In this document: positions 8,094 to 15,905 of the stretch, one piece after another | How the letters are laid out: every line of letters starts with the position of its first letter | Numbering within the stretch: position 1 is the stretch's first letter | Source: Myxococcota bacterium | Lineage (GTDB): Bacteria > Myxococcota_A > UBA9160 > SMWR01 | Length of the DNA: 64,000 nt | Assembly (NCBI GenBank): GCA_039030075.1 | Contig: JBCCEW010000003.1 | Location: 62,001-126,000, forward strand | Direction of reading: 5' to 3' | The notes under the pieces: generated by a model | Database searches by the model: none | What the model was told of the DNA's origin: nothing | What the model saw: the letters and a program-made list of their open reading frames with translations, nothing else | Program-made: the position numbers and the translations under genes

Positions 8094-9200
8094 TCAACCC
8101 CGCGCGCGCCGGCGTGCCAGGCCCGCCAGCAGCGAAGCGCCCGCTCCGAAGCCGAGGAGCGCTCCGGGCTCGGGCAGCACGGCGACGAAGGCCTCCGTGT
8201 CGCCGTTCGGGTTCGTCCCGTGGCCGACGATGATGGTGCCGTCCGGCGAAACTCCTTCCGCTTCCCTCAACGTCCAATCGCTGAGGTCGATTCCCTCGTC
8301 CTCGAGCAGGTCCTGGAGGAAGCGCATTCCGGAAAGCGGCTCCCAGACGAATGCCCACAGCGGCCCCCCCACGGCCCGCTGTCCGTCGGCCGAAACGTCG
8401 TGGACGATGGAGAGACAGATCGCGGGGAACGGGCTCAAGCAGCCGAGGTTCTGGAGGCCCGACGCGGCGTCCCACCGAAACGCGTTTCCATCGGCGGTCG
8501 CTTGACCGCCTCCGAACACGGTACTCCCATCGAGCGTGACCGCCGTGGCCCACGAGCGGTTGTTCCCCGGAACCGAGCCGAGCAGCTGCGTGCCTCCGAC
8601 CGCGTCCCATCGGAAGGGCTCGTGTACATCCGCCTGACCCACCACGACGGATCCGTGCAGAGAGGACGCGCTCGCGGCGCCGGCGGGAGCGTCGAGGGCC
8701 TCCATGCCGGCTGCCGCGCTCCAGCGGAAAGCGACGGGGCCAGAAGCCCCTCGCGAGTTTCCCAGCACGTAGACGCCGTCGGGCGAGATCCCGTTCGCCC
8801 CGCTCGCGTCGTGGCCGGGGAGAAAGCCCAACCCTTGCATGCCGTTCAGCGCATCCCAGGCGAACGCCTCTTTCTCTCCCGCCGCGTTGAACGCGAATCC
8901 GACGATGATCGTGCCGTCGTCCGACACGTCATCCGCTTCGCTCGCACCGCCGCCGGGCAGAGTCCCGAGGCCCTGCATTCCGTTCGTCGCGTCCCAGCGG
9001 AACGCTTCCCGCCCCACCGCGGTGGTTCCGCGACCGACGACGACCGAGCCGTCGGCAGACACGGCGCGTGCCTCGCTGTTGACGATCCCTCCCGGGAAAT
9101 CGCCCAGCGGCGTGAACGACGCCGGCTGGGCGGCGGCAGCGGCGGCGGCCCAGACGAAGACCAGGGGGAGGAGCCAGCGCATCCGACGATCATGCGACAT
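8094..9200 (-). CDS. HAF-repeat secreted protein with PEP-CTERM sorting signal
   Basis: About 368 residues from the ATG at 9200 (an alternative ATG at 9182 removes six residues). Signal peptide: RRMRWLLPLVFVWAAAAAAAQ. The body consists of about seven repeats of ~45 residues with the pattern G-x-V-S-x-D-G-(T/S)-x-V-V-G ... A-F-R-W-D-A-x-x-G-M-Q-x-L-G, the HAF-repeat family of predicted extracellular beta-propellers. The C-terminus is a PEP-CTERM signal: 'LPEPGALLGFGAG', a hydrophobic span, and the basic end RRRARG. Such proteins are processed by an exosortase and become surface-associated; none is encoded here. The antisense-looking reading frame that continues upstream of 9200 lies over the symporter gene and is not real. 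Confidence 0.75.
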   Translation of the reverse strand: MSHDRRMRWLLPLVFVWAAAAAAAQPASFTPLGDFPGGIVNSEARAVSADGSVVVGRGTTAVGREAFRWDATNGMQGLGTLPGGGASEADDVSDDGTIIVGFAFNAAGEKEAFAWDALNGMQGLGFLPGHDASGANGISPDGVYVLGNSRGASGPVAFRWSAAAGMEALDAPAGAASASSLHGSVVVGQADVHEPFRWDAVGGTQLLGSVPGNNRSWATAVTLDGSTVFGGGQATADGNAFRWDAASGLQNLGCLSPFPAICLSIVHDVSADGQRAVGGPLWAFVWEPLSGMRFLQDLLEDEGIDLSDWTLREAEGVSPDGTIIVGHGTNPNGDTEAFVAVLPEPGALLGFGAGASLLAGLARRRARG

Positions 9201-9265
9201 TCGCTGCGGCGGGGATACGCCGATGTCGAGATGCGCGGCATCCGGGGAACTCGTGCCTTCGCGTC

Positions 9266-10180
9266 CTACCGCTGGGCGAAGCGACGGACGTCGCCCCGGG
9301 GAGCTGGAGCTGCGGATTCCGAGTCCCGGCCCGTGCGTCGGGCGTAGCGCCACCCAGCCAGGACCGCGAGCGCGACGGGCGCCTGGAACATCGCGAAGGC
9401 GAGGCTCGGGAGCATCGCTTCGAAACCCAAGGAACGGCGAGCGACCACGAGGGCCAGGAGTCCGTTCTTCGCGACCAGCTCGACCGCGATCGTGGCGGTA
9501 TCTCGGCTGCCGACTCCGAATCGCGACGGGACCAGGAGCCCACACGCCGCCCCGGCCAGCGCGAGGCCCAATGCGGGAACCCACGCCTCCCCGAAAGCAT
9601 CCGAGGGAACCTCGCGGTCGCGGAAGTCGGCCATCATCGCCACGACGATCCCGATAAAACCGAGTCGCGAGAGCCGACGCTCGAAGGATTCGAGCCTCGG
9701 CCAGCGTGAGCGCAGCTGCATGCCGCACCAGAGCGGCACCAGTGTCAGCAGAAAGAGTTCGAAGGCCGTCCGTGCGAAGGGAATCTGGATCGCGACCTCG
9801 GCTTCTCCCGAGAACGAGAACCAAAGTCGCACCCACAGCGGCATCGTCAACAACGTCAGCAGCGTGGCGCTCGCGCTGAGGGAAACAGAGAGCGCGGTGT
9901 TGGCGCGTGCGAGATGCACGAGCAGGTTCGACAACATGCCGCCCGGGCACGCTGCCAGTAACACGATCCCCGCGCCGATGAGCGCTGAAGCATCGAAGCC
10001 CAGCGCGAGCCCCATCCCGATCATGGGCATGAGCACCAATTGAAGAACGAGCCCGCAGCTCGCGGAAACGCGCTGTGAGAAGACGCGTCGGAAGTCGGCG
10101 GTCTGCAATGTCAGCCCCATGGCCAGCATCAAGCTGAACATGGCGCAGGGCAGGAGCCACTCGGCGAGTTCTCGAGTCAT
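9266..10180 (-). CDS. Bile acid:sodium symporter (BASS/SBF) family transporter
   Basis: A 304-residue inner-membrane protein with about nine to ten hydrophobic segments. The first segment reads LPCAMFSLMLAMGLTL and is followed by 'TADFRRVF', the usual N-terminal pattern of the family; 'AACPGGMLSNLLVHLA' matches the conserved P-G-G-x-x-S-N motif on the crossing helix, and 'IAVELVAKNGLLALVV' matches the second crossing region (E-x-x-x-x-N). Bacterial members import steroids, pantoate or other organic anions with sodium. It starts 16 bases after the COQ4-like gene on the same strand and is probably co-transcribed with it. Substrate unknown. Confidence 0.85.
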   Translation of the reverse strand: MTRELAEWLLPCAMFSLMLAMGLTLQTADFRRVFSQRVSASCGLVLQLVLMPMIGMGLALGFDASALIGAGIVLLAACPGGMLSNLLVHLARANTALSVSLSASATLLTLLTMPLWVRLWFSFSGEAEVAIQIPFARTAFELFLLTLVPLWCGMQLRSRWPRLESFERRLSRLGFIGIVVAMMADFRDREVPSDAFGEAWVPALGLALAGAACGLLVPSRFGVGSRDTATIAVELVAKNGLLALVVARRSLGFEAMLPSLAFAMFQAPVALAVLAGWRYARRTGRDSESAAPAPRGDVRRFAQR

Positions 10181-10195
10181 GTGGATCCCGACGCG

Positions 10196-10993
10196 TCAGT
10201 GGGTTTCGGTGAGACGGACCACGCCCGCATCGTGTTGCGCAAGGATTCCGCCGGGATGTGCTTCGAGCGGATCGCCCAGCGTCAGGCGCTCGCGAACGAC
10301 GCCGATCGGAAGCGGCAACAGCTCTTCATAGGGCGCCAGGATCAACGGCGTCGCCCTGCGACCGCGGAGGTAGGCGGACCAGATGAAACCCTTCACGGAC
10401 CAGGGTTGGCGCAAGAGCATGAACACGGTGAGGATGCGCAGGCCAGGACCGGCGACTCCTTGTCCTCGCGTGAACAGCAGGACGGCGTTCTCGCCGATCG
10501 GGTCCGTCCCGTAGCCGGTCAGCACATGCCACAGATCGTGAGAGACGGTCTGCCGATCCGCGAACCAGGATCGCAGCGGATCGAGCCCTCCTGCGGCCGC
10601 TCTCCGCTCGGTGGCCATCTCGACCAACTCGGAAGGCGAGATCCCATTGCGCTCTGCGAACCGCAAGAAGGCGCGCCCGAAGCTGTCCTCGGGAAGACTT
10701 GCCAGAGCATCCCGGTCAGCCAGCAGCGCAGGAAGATCCGGCTGCTCTCGCAGCAGCCGCTTCCCGAACTCGGAGGTCGCGAAACGCTGGAACGGAAGGT
10801 CGTCGAAGTAGCCACCGAGGGCGTCCACGAGCTCCATGCCGAGCGAGGTCTGGGTGGGGTCTTCGCGCATTCGGCGCAGCAAGCGCCAGGCGTGGCGAAG
10901 GTCGCGGGTAGGCGGAGGCGGCGGCGGGACCTCCAGCGCGTGCTCGGCGTCAGCACGCTGTGTCTCGGTTCGGACGGAACTTGCGGTCTCCAT
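10196..10993 (-). CDS. COQ4-like ubiquinone biosynthesis family protein
   Basis: 265 residues from the ATG at 10993, which has an AGGAG site six bases upstream; the in-frame codon at 11092 has none. The family signature 'HDLWHVLTGYGTD' (H-D-x-x-H, metal-binding in COQ4) is near the middle, followed by 'RGRRATPLILAPYEELLPLPIGVVRERL', also conserved. A proline-rich patch (PPPPPPT) lies near the N-terminus. Eukaryotic COQ4 binds zinc and organises, or decarboxylates in, coenzyme Q synthesis; bacterial homologs are less well defined. No other ubiquinone gene is adjacent, so involvement in quinone synthesis is inferred from the family only. Confidence 0.8.
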   Translation of the reverse strand: METASSVRTETQRADAEHALEVPPPPPPTRDLRHAWRLLRRMREDPTQTSLGMELVDALGGYFDDLPFQRFATSEFGKRLLREQPDLPALLADRDALASLPEDSFGRAFLRFAERNGISPSELVEMATERRAAAGGLDPLRSWFADRQTVSHDLWHVLTGYGTDPIGENAVLLFTRGQGVAGPGLRILTVFMLLRQPWSVKGFIWSAYLRGRRATPLILAPYEELLPLPIGVVRERLTLGDPLEAHPGGILAQHDAGVVRLTETH

Positions 10994-11132
10994 GGGATCT
11001 CCTGCGCGGGGGCAGGAGCAAGATCCGGGAAACCGGCCACCGAGTCTCGATGGCCTCCTTAGGATTCTGTGGAGGTTTCGATGGGCCTCCAACCCCCTGA
11101 TTCCGAAGGGTCCGTGGCCTGGCGCCGAAGGG
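10994..11132. other. Intergenic region upstream of the COQ4-like gene
   Basis: 139 bases between two same-strand genes. It holds the Shine-Dalgarno for 10993 but no recognisable terminator or promoter that I can defend. Confidence 0.35.
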
Positions 11133-14100
11133 TCAGTCCGCGAGCTCCAGTAGCTCGCGAGGCACCTGACCCGGACAATTCATCCGTCGGGCTGCCGCCT
11201 CGGCCGATTCCCGGGCGGCCTGCGCGAGATCGAGGCGGCCGGCGCGTTGCCAGTGCCGCGCGAGCCAGACCTTGCTCTTCAACGCCGCCGGATCGGCGCC
11301 GATGCCCTCCTCCCACTCGATTGCCGCTGACAGCCGCTCCGCGGCTTCGTCTTCCCGGCCGCACACGCCCGCCAACGCCCCCAGCGCGGAGCGGACGGAC
11401 CCGTTCGTGGCCGGGATCAGGTCGTGCGTGAAAAGCAGGGGCTCGTAGGGAAGCAGATGTTCGATGAGCGTCTCAGCGATCTCTGCCTCCCCCAGCAGGA
11501 CGGCGACCTCCGAGAACAGCGAGAGCGTGATCAGCCAGTGTTCATCCCGCTCGAGATCGCCGATACGCGCTGCGCGACTGCGCAGCTGCCTTCGTGCTTC
11601 GTCACTCGCGCCGAACCGCGCGAGGATCGAGAGCGCTCCCGCCCGGATGATCTCTGCGTTGCCCCGGTGCGGCGATCGTTCGAGGAGCGTACGAAAAGAG
11701 TCGTCGTACTCCGAAGGCACACTCGCTTCACCACGCATCCCGCGCAGCCAGTAGGACGCTCCCGCCGTCAGCGACTCCGACTGCTGGATCGCCCCACGGC
11801 CGCGCTCGATGCTGCGGGCGAGGTATGCCTCTGCCTCATCGAAGTGGCCCCGATTCATCGCGCAGGCGCACCGCTGCATCCACGCCAGGAACTCGAAGAC
11901 GGGCTGGCCGAGCTCGCTGGCGATCCGCTCGAAGGCGGCGGCATGGCGCGAAGCCTCGCCGAGATCTCCCGTCACGAGGTTCGCCCCGATCAGGATCTCA
12001 TTCCCCAACAGCACGAGTTCGGAGCTTTCGAGCCGACGACCCTGGTCGATGGCCTCGCGTCCCAGTGCGAGACGATCGCCCGGAGTATCCGGGCCGAGGT
12101 TCGCCCAATAGCGGGCCGTCATGACGTCGAAGATCACCGCGGGCTCAGCCGTGCCCTCGGCGGCCCGAGCGCCAGCGTCGCTCAGGCGACGTCGCGTCTC
12201 GATCGAGAAGCAGTGGGGTTCACTGAACACGAGCCGCGACAGCAGCCGTGCCCGCCAGAGCGGATGGTCACGGTCCACGCGTTCGAGGGCTTCCTCGAGA
12301 AGATCGACCGTGTCCGACTCGATCGCCGCTCCGAGATAGCGGTACCCCCGCATGCCGACTGCGGCTCGGGCGAACAGATCGTGACGACCCAACCCGCGCG
12401 CGATCCCTGCGGCGGCTCGAAAGCGATCCCGTGAGAGATCACGATCGCCTGCCGCCCACCTCGATTCGGCCTCGGCCAGCAGCAGTTCACAGCGTTGCGT
12501 CGACTCCGGTGTCGCCGTTGCATCCAGGACCTCACCGCAACGCTCGTACTGGCGAGCCGCTTCTCCGTAGGCGAAGCGCTGGTGCGCGAAGTGCGCGGCC
12601 TTCACCCCGGCGTCCACCGCTTCGGTGACGTCCCCACCGATCGCTGACTCGAAGAGGTGATGAGCGCGCTCCGAGAGGTGCTTCGTCGAGTCCTTCCCAT
12701 GCAATCGCTCGAGCGCTTCCGCCGTCCGACGATGCGCCGCGATCCGGTCGGGAACCCGAAACTCCTCGTACAACGTCTGCTGGACGAGACCGTGCGCGAA
12801 CGCATAGGAGCCCGCGGATCGCGCCCGCGTGACGATGCCCGCGCGGAGAGCCTCGTCGATCCGTGCGAGCAGCGAGTCGACCGATTCGCCCCGGATCTCC
12901 GCCAGCAGACGGCTGTCGAACTCGCGACCGATCACGGACGCAAGTTGGAGCAGCGCGTTGCATTCCGGTGAGAGCGAGTCGAGCCGGTGCCCGACCGCAT
13001 CCCGGACGCTCTGGGGTAGCTCGAGTGTCAGTCTGGCGGCCTCGTACTCCGAAGGCCCACGGCTTGCCACGAGCAGTGCCATCTCGCGCGTGAAGAAGGG
13101 GTTGCCTTCCGTCACCTCGACGATCGCTTTGCTCAACTCGTCCCCGACAACACCGCCTGCCACGCGATCGACGAGATCCCGAGCCTCGTCGTCCGGCAGA
13201 CCGCGCAGCGCCACGCGCTCACAGTGTGGAAGGCGGGAGAGTTCGCCGAGCAATCCTCGAAGCGGGTGATCGCGTCGTACTTCCGTATCGCGGTAGGTTC
13301 CGAGCAGCAGCACGCCAACGTCGCGCAATGTGCGGGCGAGGAAGCCGAAGAGCTCGAGCGAGTCCCGATCGGCCCGATGCAGATCGTCGACGACGAGCAG
13401 CAGCGTTCGCGCGGAGGCACGCTGGGCGAGGAATCTCGCGAGGGTGTCGAAGAGGCGGAACCGCGCCTGCTCTTCCTCGAGGTAGCGCGCGGGCGGCACG
13501 GCGCCCTCGGCGTCGGCAAGCTCCGGCAGTAGCGCCGCGAGGTCGGCCTCCAACCCGACCCCCTCGTCCGATGCGGTGGCCCCTCCCGTTCGCTCGAGCA
13601 GGGAGCGCAGGATCTGCACGAAGGGCCAATACGCCGGCGCCCCGTCTCCCTCGAAGCAACGTCCGATATGCGCTGTGGCTCGATCGGCGAAGAGATCGAT
13701 CGTGCGCTCGGCGGTGCGGGTCTTGCCGATGCCCGGCTCCCCGACGAAGAGAACGACGCGACCCCTCCCCGAGACTGCCTCCCCCAGTGCCTGCTCGGTG
13801 CGCTCCAGCGCCGCCAGCCGACCGACGAAGTCGGTCTCCGGCGGTGGTGCGGACACCGCGGGTCCCTCGAGACGAGTTGGCGTCGGCACGATTCGATAGC
13901 CGCGCCCGTGGACGGTCTGGATCACACGCTGCGCGGTTCGATCGTCACCGAGTGCCTGTCGTGCTAGGGCGATGCAACGAGGAAGTACCGATTCGTTTAC
14001 CGTCTCCCCGGACCAGACCTGGTCCAGGAGCTCGGTCTTCGACACGACGCGCTCGGCGTTCTCGACGAGATAGCGCAGCACGTCGAAGACCTTCGGCTCG

Positions 14101-14177
14101 ATGGGACGGAGTTCCCCGTCTCGCCGGAGCTCGAAGAGCTCGGCATCGAGAAGGCAATCGGCGAAGCGCCACTTCAC
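11133..14177 (-). CDS. Winged-helix / AAA ATPase / TPR transcriptional regulator
   Basis: 1014 residues starting at the GTG at 14177, with a TATAGT -10 six bases upstream; longer readings overlap the ferredoxin gene. Residues 1-98 are an OmpR/CadC-type winged helix (EPKVFDVLRYLVENAERVVSKTELLDQVW ... QTVHGRGYRIV). Residues ~115-420 are an AAA_16/STAND-like ATPase: Walker A GEPGIGKT at 146-153, Walker B 'LLLVVDDLHRAD', and a conserved 'TEGNPFFTREM' that aligns with the sensor region. The remainder is helical with TPR-like repeats. This plan is that of large signal-integrating activators. No transmembrane segment is seen. Its position directly downstream of the P450-ferredoxin pair, on the same strand, suggests but does not show a link. 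Ligand unknown. Confidence 0.85.
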   Translation of the reverse strand: MKWRFADCLLDAELFELRRDGELRPIEPKVFDVLRYLVENAERVVSKTELLDQVWSGETVNESVLPRCIALARQALGDDRTAQRVIQTVHGRGYRIVPTPTRLEGPAVSAPPPETDFVGRLAALERTEQALGEAVSGRGRVVLFVGEPGIGKTRTAERTIDLFADRATAHIGRCFEGDGAPAYWPFVQILRSLLERTGGATASDEGVGLEADLAALLPELADAEGAVPPARYLEEEQARFRLFDTLARFLAQRASARTLLLVVDDLHRADRDSLELFGFLARTLRDVGVLLLGTYRDTEVRRDHPLRGLLGELSRLPHCERVALRGLPDDEARDLVDRVAGGVVGDELSKAIVEVTEGNPFFTREMALLVASRGPSEYEAARLTLELPQSVRDAVGHRLDSLSPECNALLQLASVIGREFDSRLLAEIRGESVDSLLARIDEALRAGIVTRARSAGSYAFAHGLVQQTLYEEFRVPDRIAAHRRTAEALERLHGKDSTKHLSERAHHLFESAIGGDVTEAVDAGVKAAHFAHQRFAYGEAARQYERCGEVLDATATPESTQRCELLLAEAESRWAAGDRDLSRDRFRAAAGIARGLGRHDLFARAAVGMRGYRYLGAAIESDTVDLLEEALERVDRDHPLWRARLLSRLVFSEPHCFSIETRRRLSDAGARAAEGTAEPAVIFDVMTARYWANLGPDTPGDRLALGREAIDQGRRLESSELVLLGNEILIGANLVTGDLGEASRHAAAFERIASELGQPVFEFLAWMQRCACAMNRGHFDEAEAYLARSIERGRGAIQQSESLTAGASYWLRGMRGEASVPSEYDDSFRTLLERSPHRGNAEIIRAGALSILARFGASDEARRQLRSRAARIGDLERDEHWLITLSLFSEVAVLLGEAEIAETLIEHLLPYEPLLFTHDLIPATNGSVRSALGALAGVCGREDEAAERLSAAIEWEEGIGADPAALKSKVWLARHWQRAGRLDLAQAARESAEAAARRMNCPGQVPRELLELAD

Positions 14178-14183
14178 GTGGTG

Positions 14184-14189
14184 ACTATA
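14184..14189 (-). promoter_or_regulatory. Probable -10 element (TATAGT) of the AAA regulator gene
   Basis: TATAGT on the minus strand ends six bases before the GTG at 14177, with no Shine-Dalgarno between them. It differs from TATAAT at one position. A leaderless message is the simplest reading; a -35 hexamer is not obvious. Confidence 0.45.
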
Positions 14190-14235
14190 TCCGACGACCC
14201 TGCACCCGATCGTCCGGAAGGCTCCGCGCGCGCGG

Positions 14236-14442
14236 CTAACCCTCCAGCGACAGCACCCGGTTCGGGCAGTAGCGCACGGCGGCCTCGACGGCGGCGCGCT
14301 GGTCTTCGCCGGGCTCCGGTTCGAGCACCTCGACCTCGGAATAGGTGCCGTCCTTGGAATCGACCACGCGGAACACGGCGGGCGCTTCCATGGCACAGAC
14401 GCCGTGACCCTGACACAGACCGAGGTCGGCCTTCACCCGCAT
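14236..14442 (-). CDS. 3Fe-4S ferredoxin, partner of the adjacent P450
   Basis: A 68-residue ferredoxin. Cluster ligands: C-x-x-H-x-x-C in 'LCQGHGVCAMEAP' and the third cysteine in 'RYCPNRVL'. The His at the second position of the usual four-Cys pattern marks the 3Fe-4S type that donates electrons to bacterial P450s. The ATG at 14442 lies one base after the P450 stop codon, so the pair is co-translated. The same order, CYP51 then ferredoxin, occurs in mycobacteria (known for Mycobacterium tuberculosis CYP51 and Rv0763c). Electron supply to the P450 at 14444 is the probable role. Confidence 0.9.
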   Translation of the reverse strand: MRVKADLGLCQGHGVCAMEAPAVFRVVDSKDGTYSEVEVLEPEPGEDQRAAVEAAVRYCPNRVLSLEG

Positions 14443-14443
14443 G

Positions 14444-15781
14444 CTAGGCGCGCCGCGCCGTGTAGCGGAGATTGCAGGGCTCACTCGGCCGCAGGATCAG
14501 CGACGGCATGATGTCGACGTAGCTCTCGGGCGGGTCGACGCAGGCCAGCGCGTAGCGTCGCAAGAGCGCCACGAAGATCGATTTCACCTGCAGGAGCGCG
14601 AAGGCGTTGCCCACGCACTTGCGCTTGCCGCCCCCGAACGGGATCGACGCGAACACCTCGGCGGGCTCGGGACGCCTCGGGTCGAAGCGCTCGGGGTCAG
14701 GGAAATGCTTCGGCACGCGGTGCGCGACGTAGGGCGACACCATCAAGACGTGACCGGGTGGGAAGGTGTGGCCCAGCACCTCGATCGGCTCGCGCACCAC
14801 GCGCGCCAGGGTGATCAGCGGCGGGTGCAGGCGCAGCGTCTCATGGGTGAAGGCCTCGAGCTTCGGGATCTCGCGCAGCGCAGCAAAGGAGAGGTCACCG
14901 CCCCCCTGGTAGATCGCGTCGACCTCTTCCGCGATCTCGGCCTGGTACGCCCCGTTGCGCGCCAGCTCCACCGCCACCCAGCTCGCCGTGTTCGAGCTGG
15001 TGTGGAAGCCCGCGAACATGATCCAGACGATCATGCCGGGGATGTGTGCGTCGGGGAGCGGGGAGCCGTCGGCGTAGCGCGCGTCGAGGAAGGTCTGGAG
15101 CATGTCGGGCTCGCGCTCGCCGGCCTCGGTGCGCCGGCGCCGCTCCCGCACGGTCTCCATCAAGAGGTCCTGCAGACGCGCGCGCGCCACGTCGCGCTTC
15201 TCGAACACCTCGGACTCGCTGTGCGCGTCGACGACCGCCTGAGGGGAGATCGCGTGCTCGAGGTCGGCGAAGAGTCGGCCGAACTCGTCGGTGAGGTTCT
15301 CGCGGAAGGCGCGGCCCATCAGACAGTGGGTCGAGGTGCGCAGCACGAGTTCCTTGAAGGTCTCGTAGAAGTCGCGTTCGCCCGCGGGCTCCCAGTTGCG
15401 TACGAAGGCCTCGACCTCCTCCGCAATCACCTGGGCGTAGCCGCGCATCTTGTCGGGCTTGAGCGCGTTCGCCTGGAACCGCACCTGCTGGCGCTCGCGC
15501 TCGAGAGGCGCCCCGTACTGAATGCCCTCGCCGAACACGGGCACCATGTACTGGTAGGCGTCGGACGTCGATAGCACGTCGTCGGGCGCGCGAAAGATCG
15601 TTTCCTGACCCTCGGAGCCCACGACGAGGGTGTGCGGTGTGCCGCCGAGGTCGAAGTCGGCCAGCGGCCCGCACTCGCGCCAGGCGCGCAAGAGGAAGCG
15701 CGACGGGTTGGCGAGGAACTCCTCGTAGTGGCCGGTCTCGGGCTTCGCACCGCCCACGGTGTGACGTTCGATCGCGCTCAT
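14444..15781 (-). CDS. cyp51: CYP51-like cytochrome P450 (sterol 14-demethylase family)
   Basis: 445 residues from the ATG at 15781. Heme-binding loop FGGGKRKCVG with C389; ExxR at E314-R317; I-helix AGFHTSS at 257-263, matching the CYP51 signature G-x-H-T-S-S; B'-region 'YQYMVPVFGEGIQYGAP', matching the CYP51 pattern F-G-x-G-V-x-Y; and 'RLHPPLITLARVV' close to mycobacterial CYP51. There is no membrane anchor, so it is a soluble bacterial form fed by the ferredoxin next door. CYP51 enzymes remove the 14-alpha-methyl group of sterols. No squalene epoxidase or oxidosqualene cyclase is in the window, so the actual substrate could be a different sterol-like lipid. The start of the divergent gene at 15906 leaves 124 bases between them. 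Confidence 0.8.
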   Translation of the reverse strand: MSAIERHTVGGAKPETGHYEEFLANPSRFLLRAWRECGPLADFDLGGTPHTLVVGSEGQETIFRAPDDVLSTSDAYQYMVPVFGEGIQYGAPLERERQQVRFQANALKPDKMRGYAQVIAEEVEAFVRNWEPAGERDFYETFKELVLRTSTHCLMGRAFRENLTDEFGRLFADLEHAISPQAVVDAHSESEVFEKRDVARARLQDLLMETVRERRRRTEAGEREPDMLQTFLDARYADGSPLPDAHIPGMIVWIMFAGFHTSSNTASWVAVELARNGAYQAEIAEEVDAIYQGGGDLSFAALREIPKLEAFTHETLRLHPPLITLARVVREPIEVLGHTFPPGHVLMVSPYVAHRVPKHFPDPERFDPRRPEPAEVFASIPFGGGKRKCVGNAFALLQVKSIFVALLRRYALACVDPPESYVDIMPSLILRPSEPCNLRYTARRA

Positions 15782-15797
15782 GGGGTGTCCGCGCGCC

Positions 15798-15803
15798 ATC
15801 ATA
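15798..15803 (-). promoter_or_regulatory. Probable -10 element (TATGAT) upstream of the P450 gene
   Basis: TATGAT on the minus strand lies 16 bases before the ATG at 15781. It would give a very short leader. No good -35 hexamer is seen at the right distance, so confidence is modest. Confidence 0.35.
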
Positions 15804-15905
15804 CCGCGGGCCTCGGAGGGAGCGGTCGGTGCGGCGACCGAGGCCCCATGCCATCCTCCGCGAGGTGCGATCCGGCGGGTCTCGTGTTGGGTGGGCTTTG
15901 GGCGC

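Noticed and set aside
9201-10160. A continuous frame on the minus strand that would extend the HAF-repeat protein upstream to a 688-residue product
   Set aside because: It overlaps the symporter gene on the same strand in another frame, its translation is Arg/Gly-rich without domain character, and the signal peptide begins near 9182-9200.
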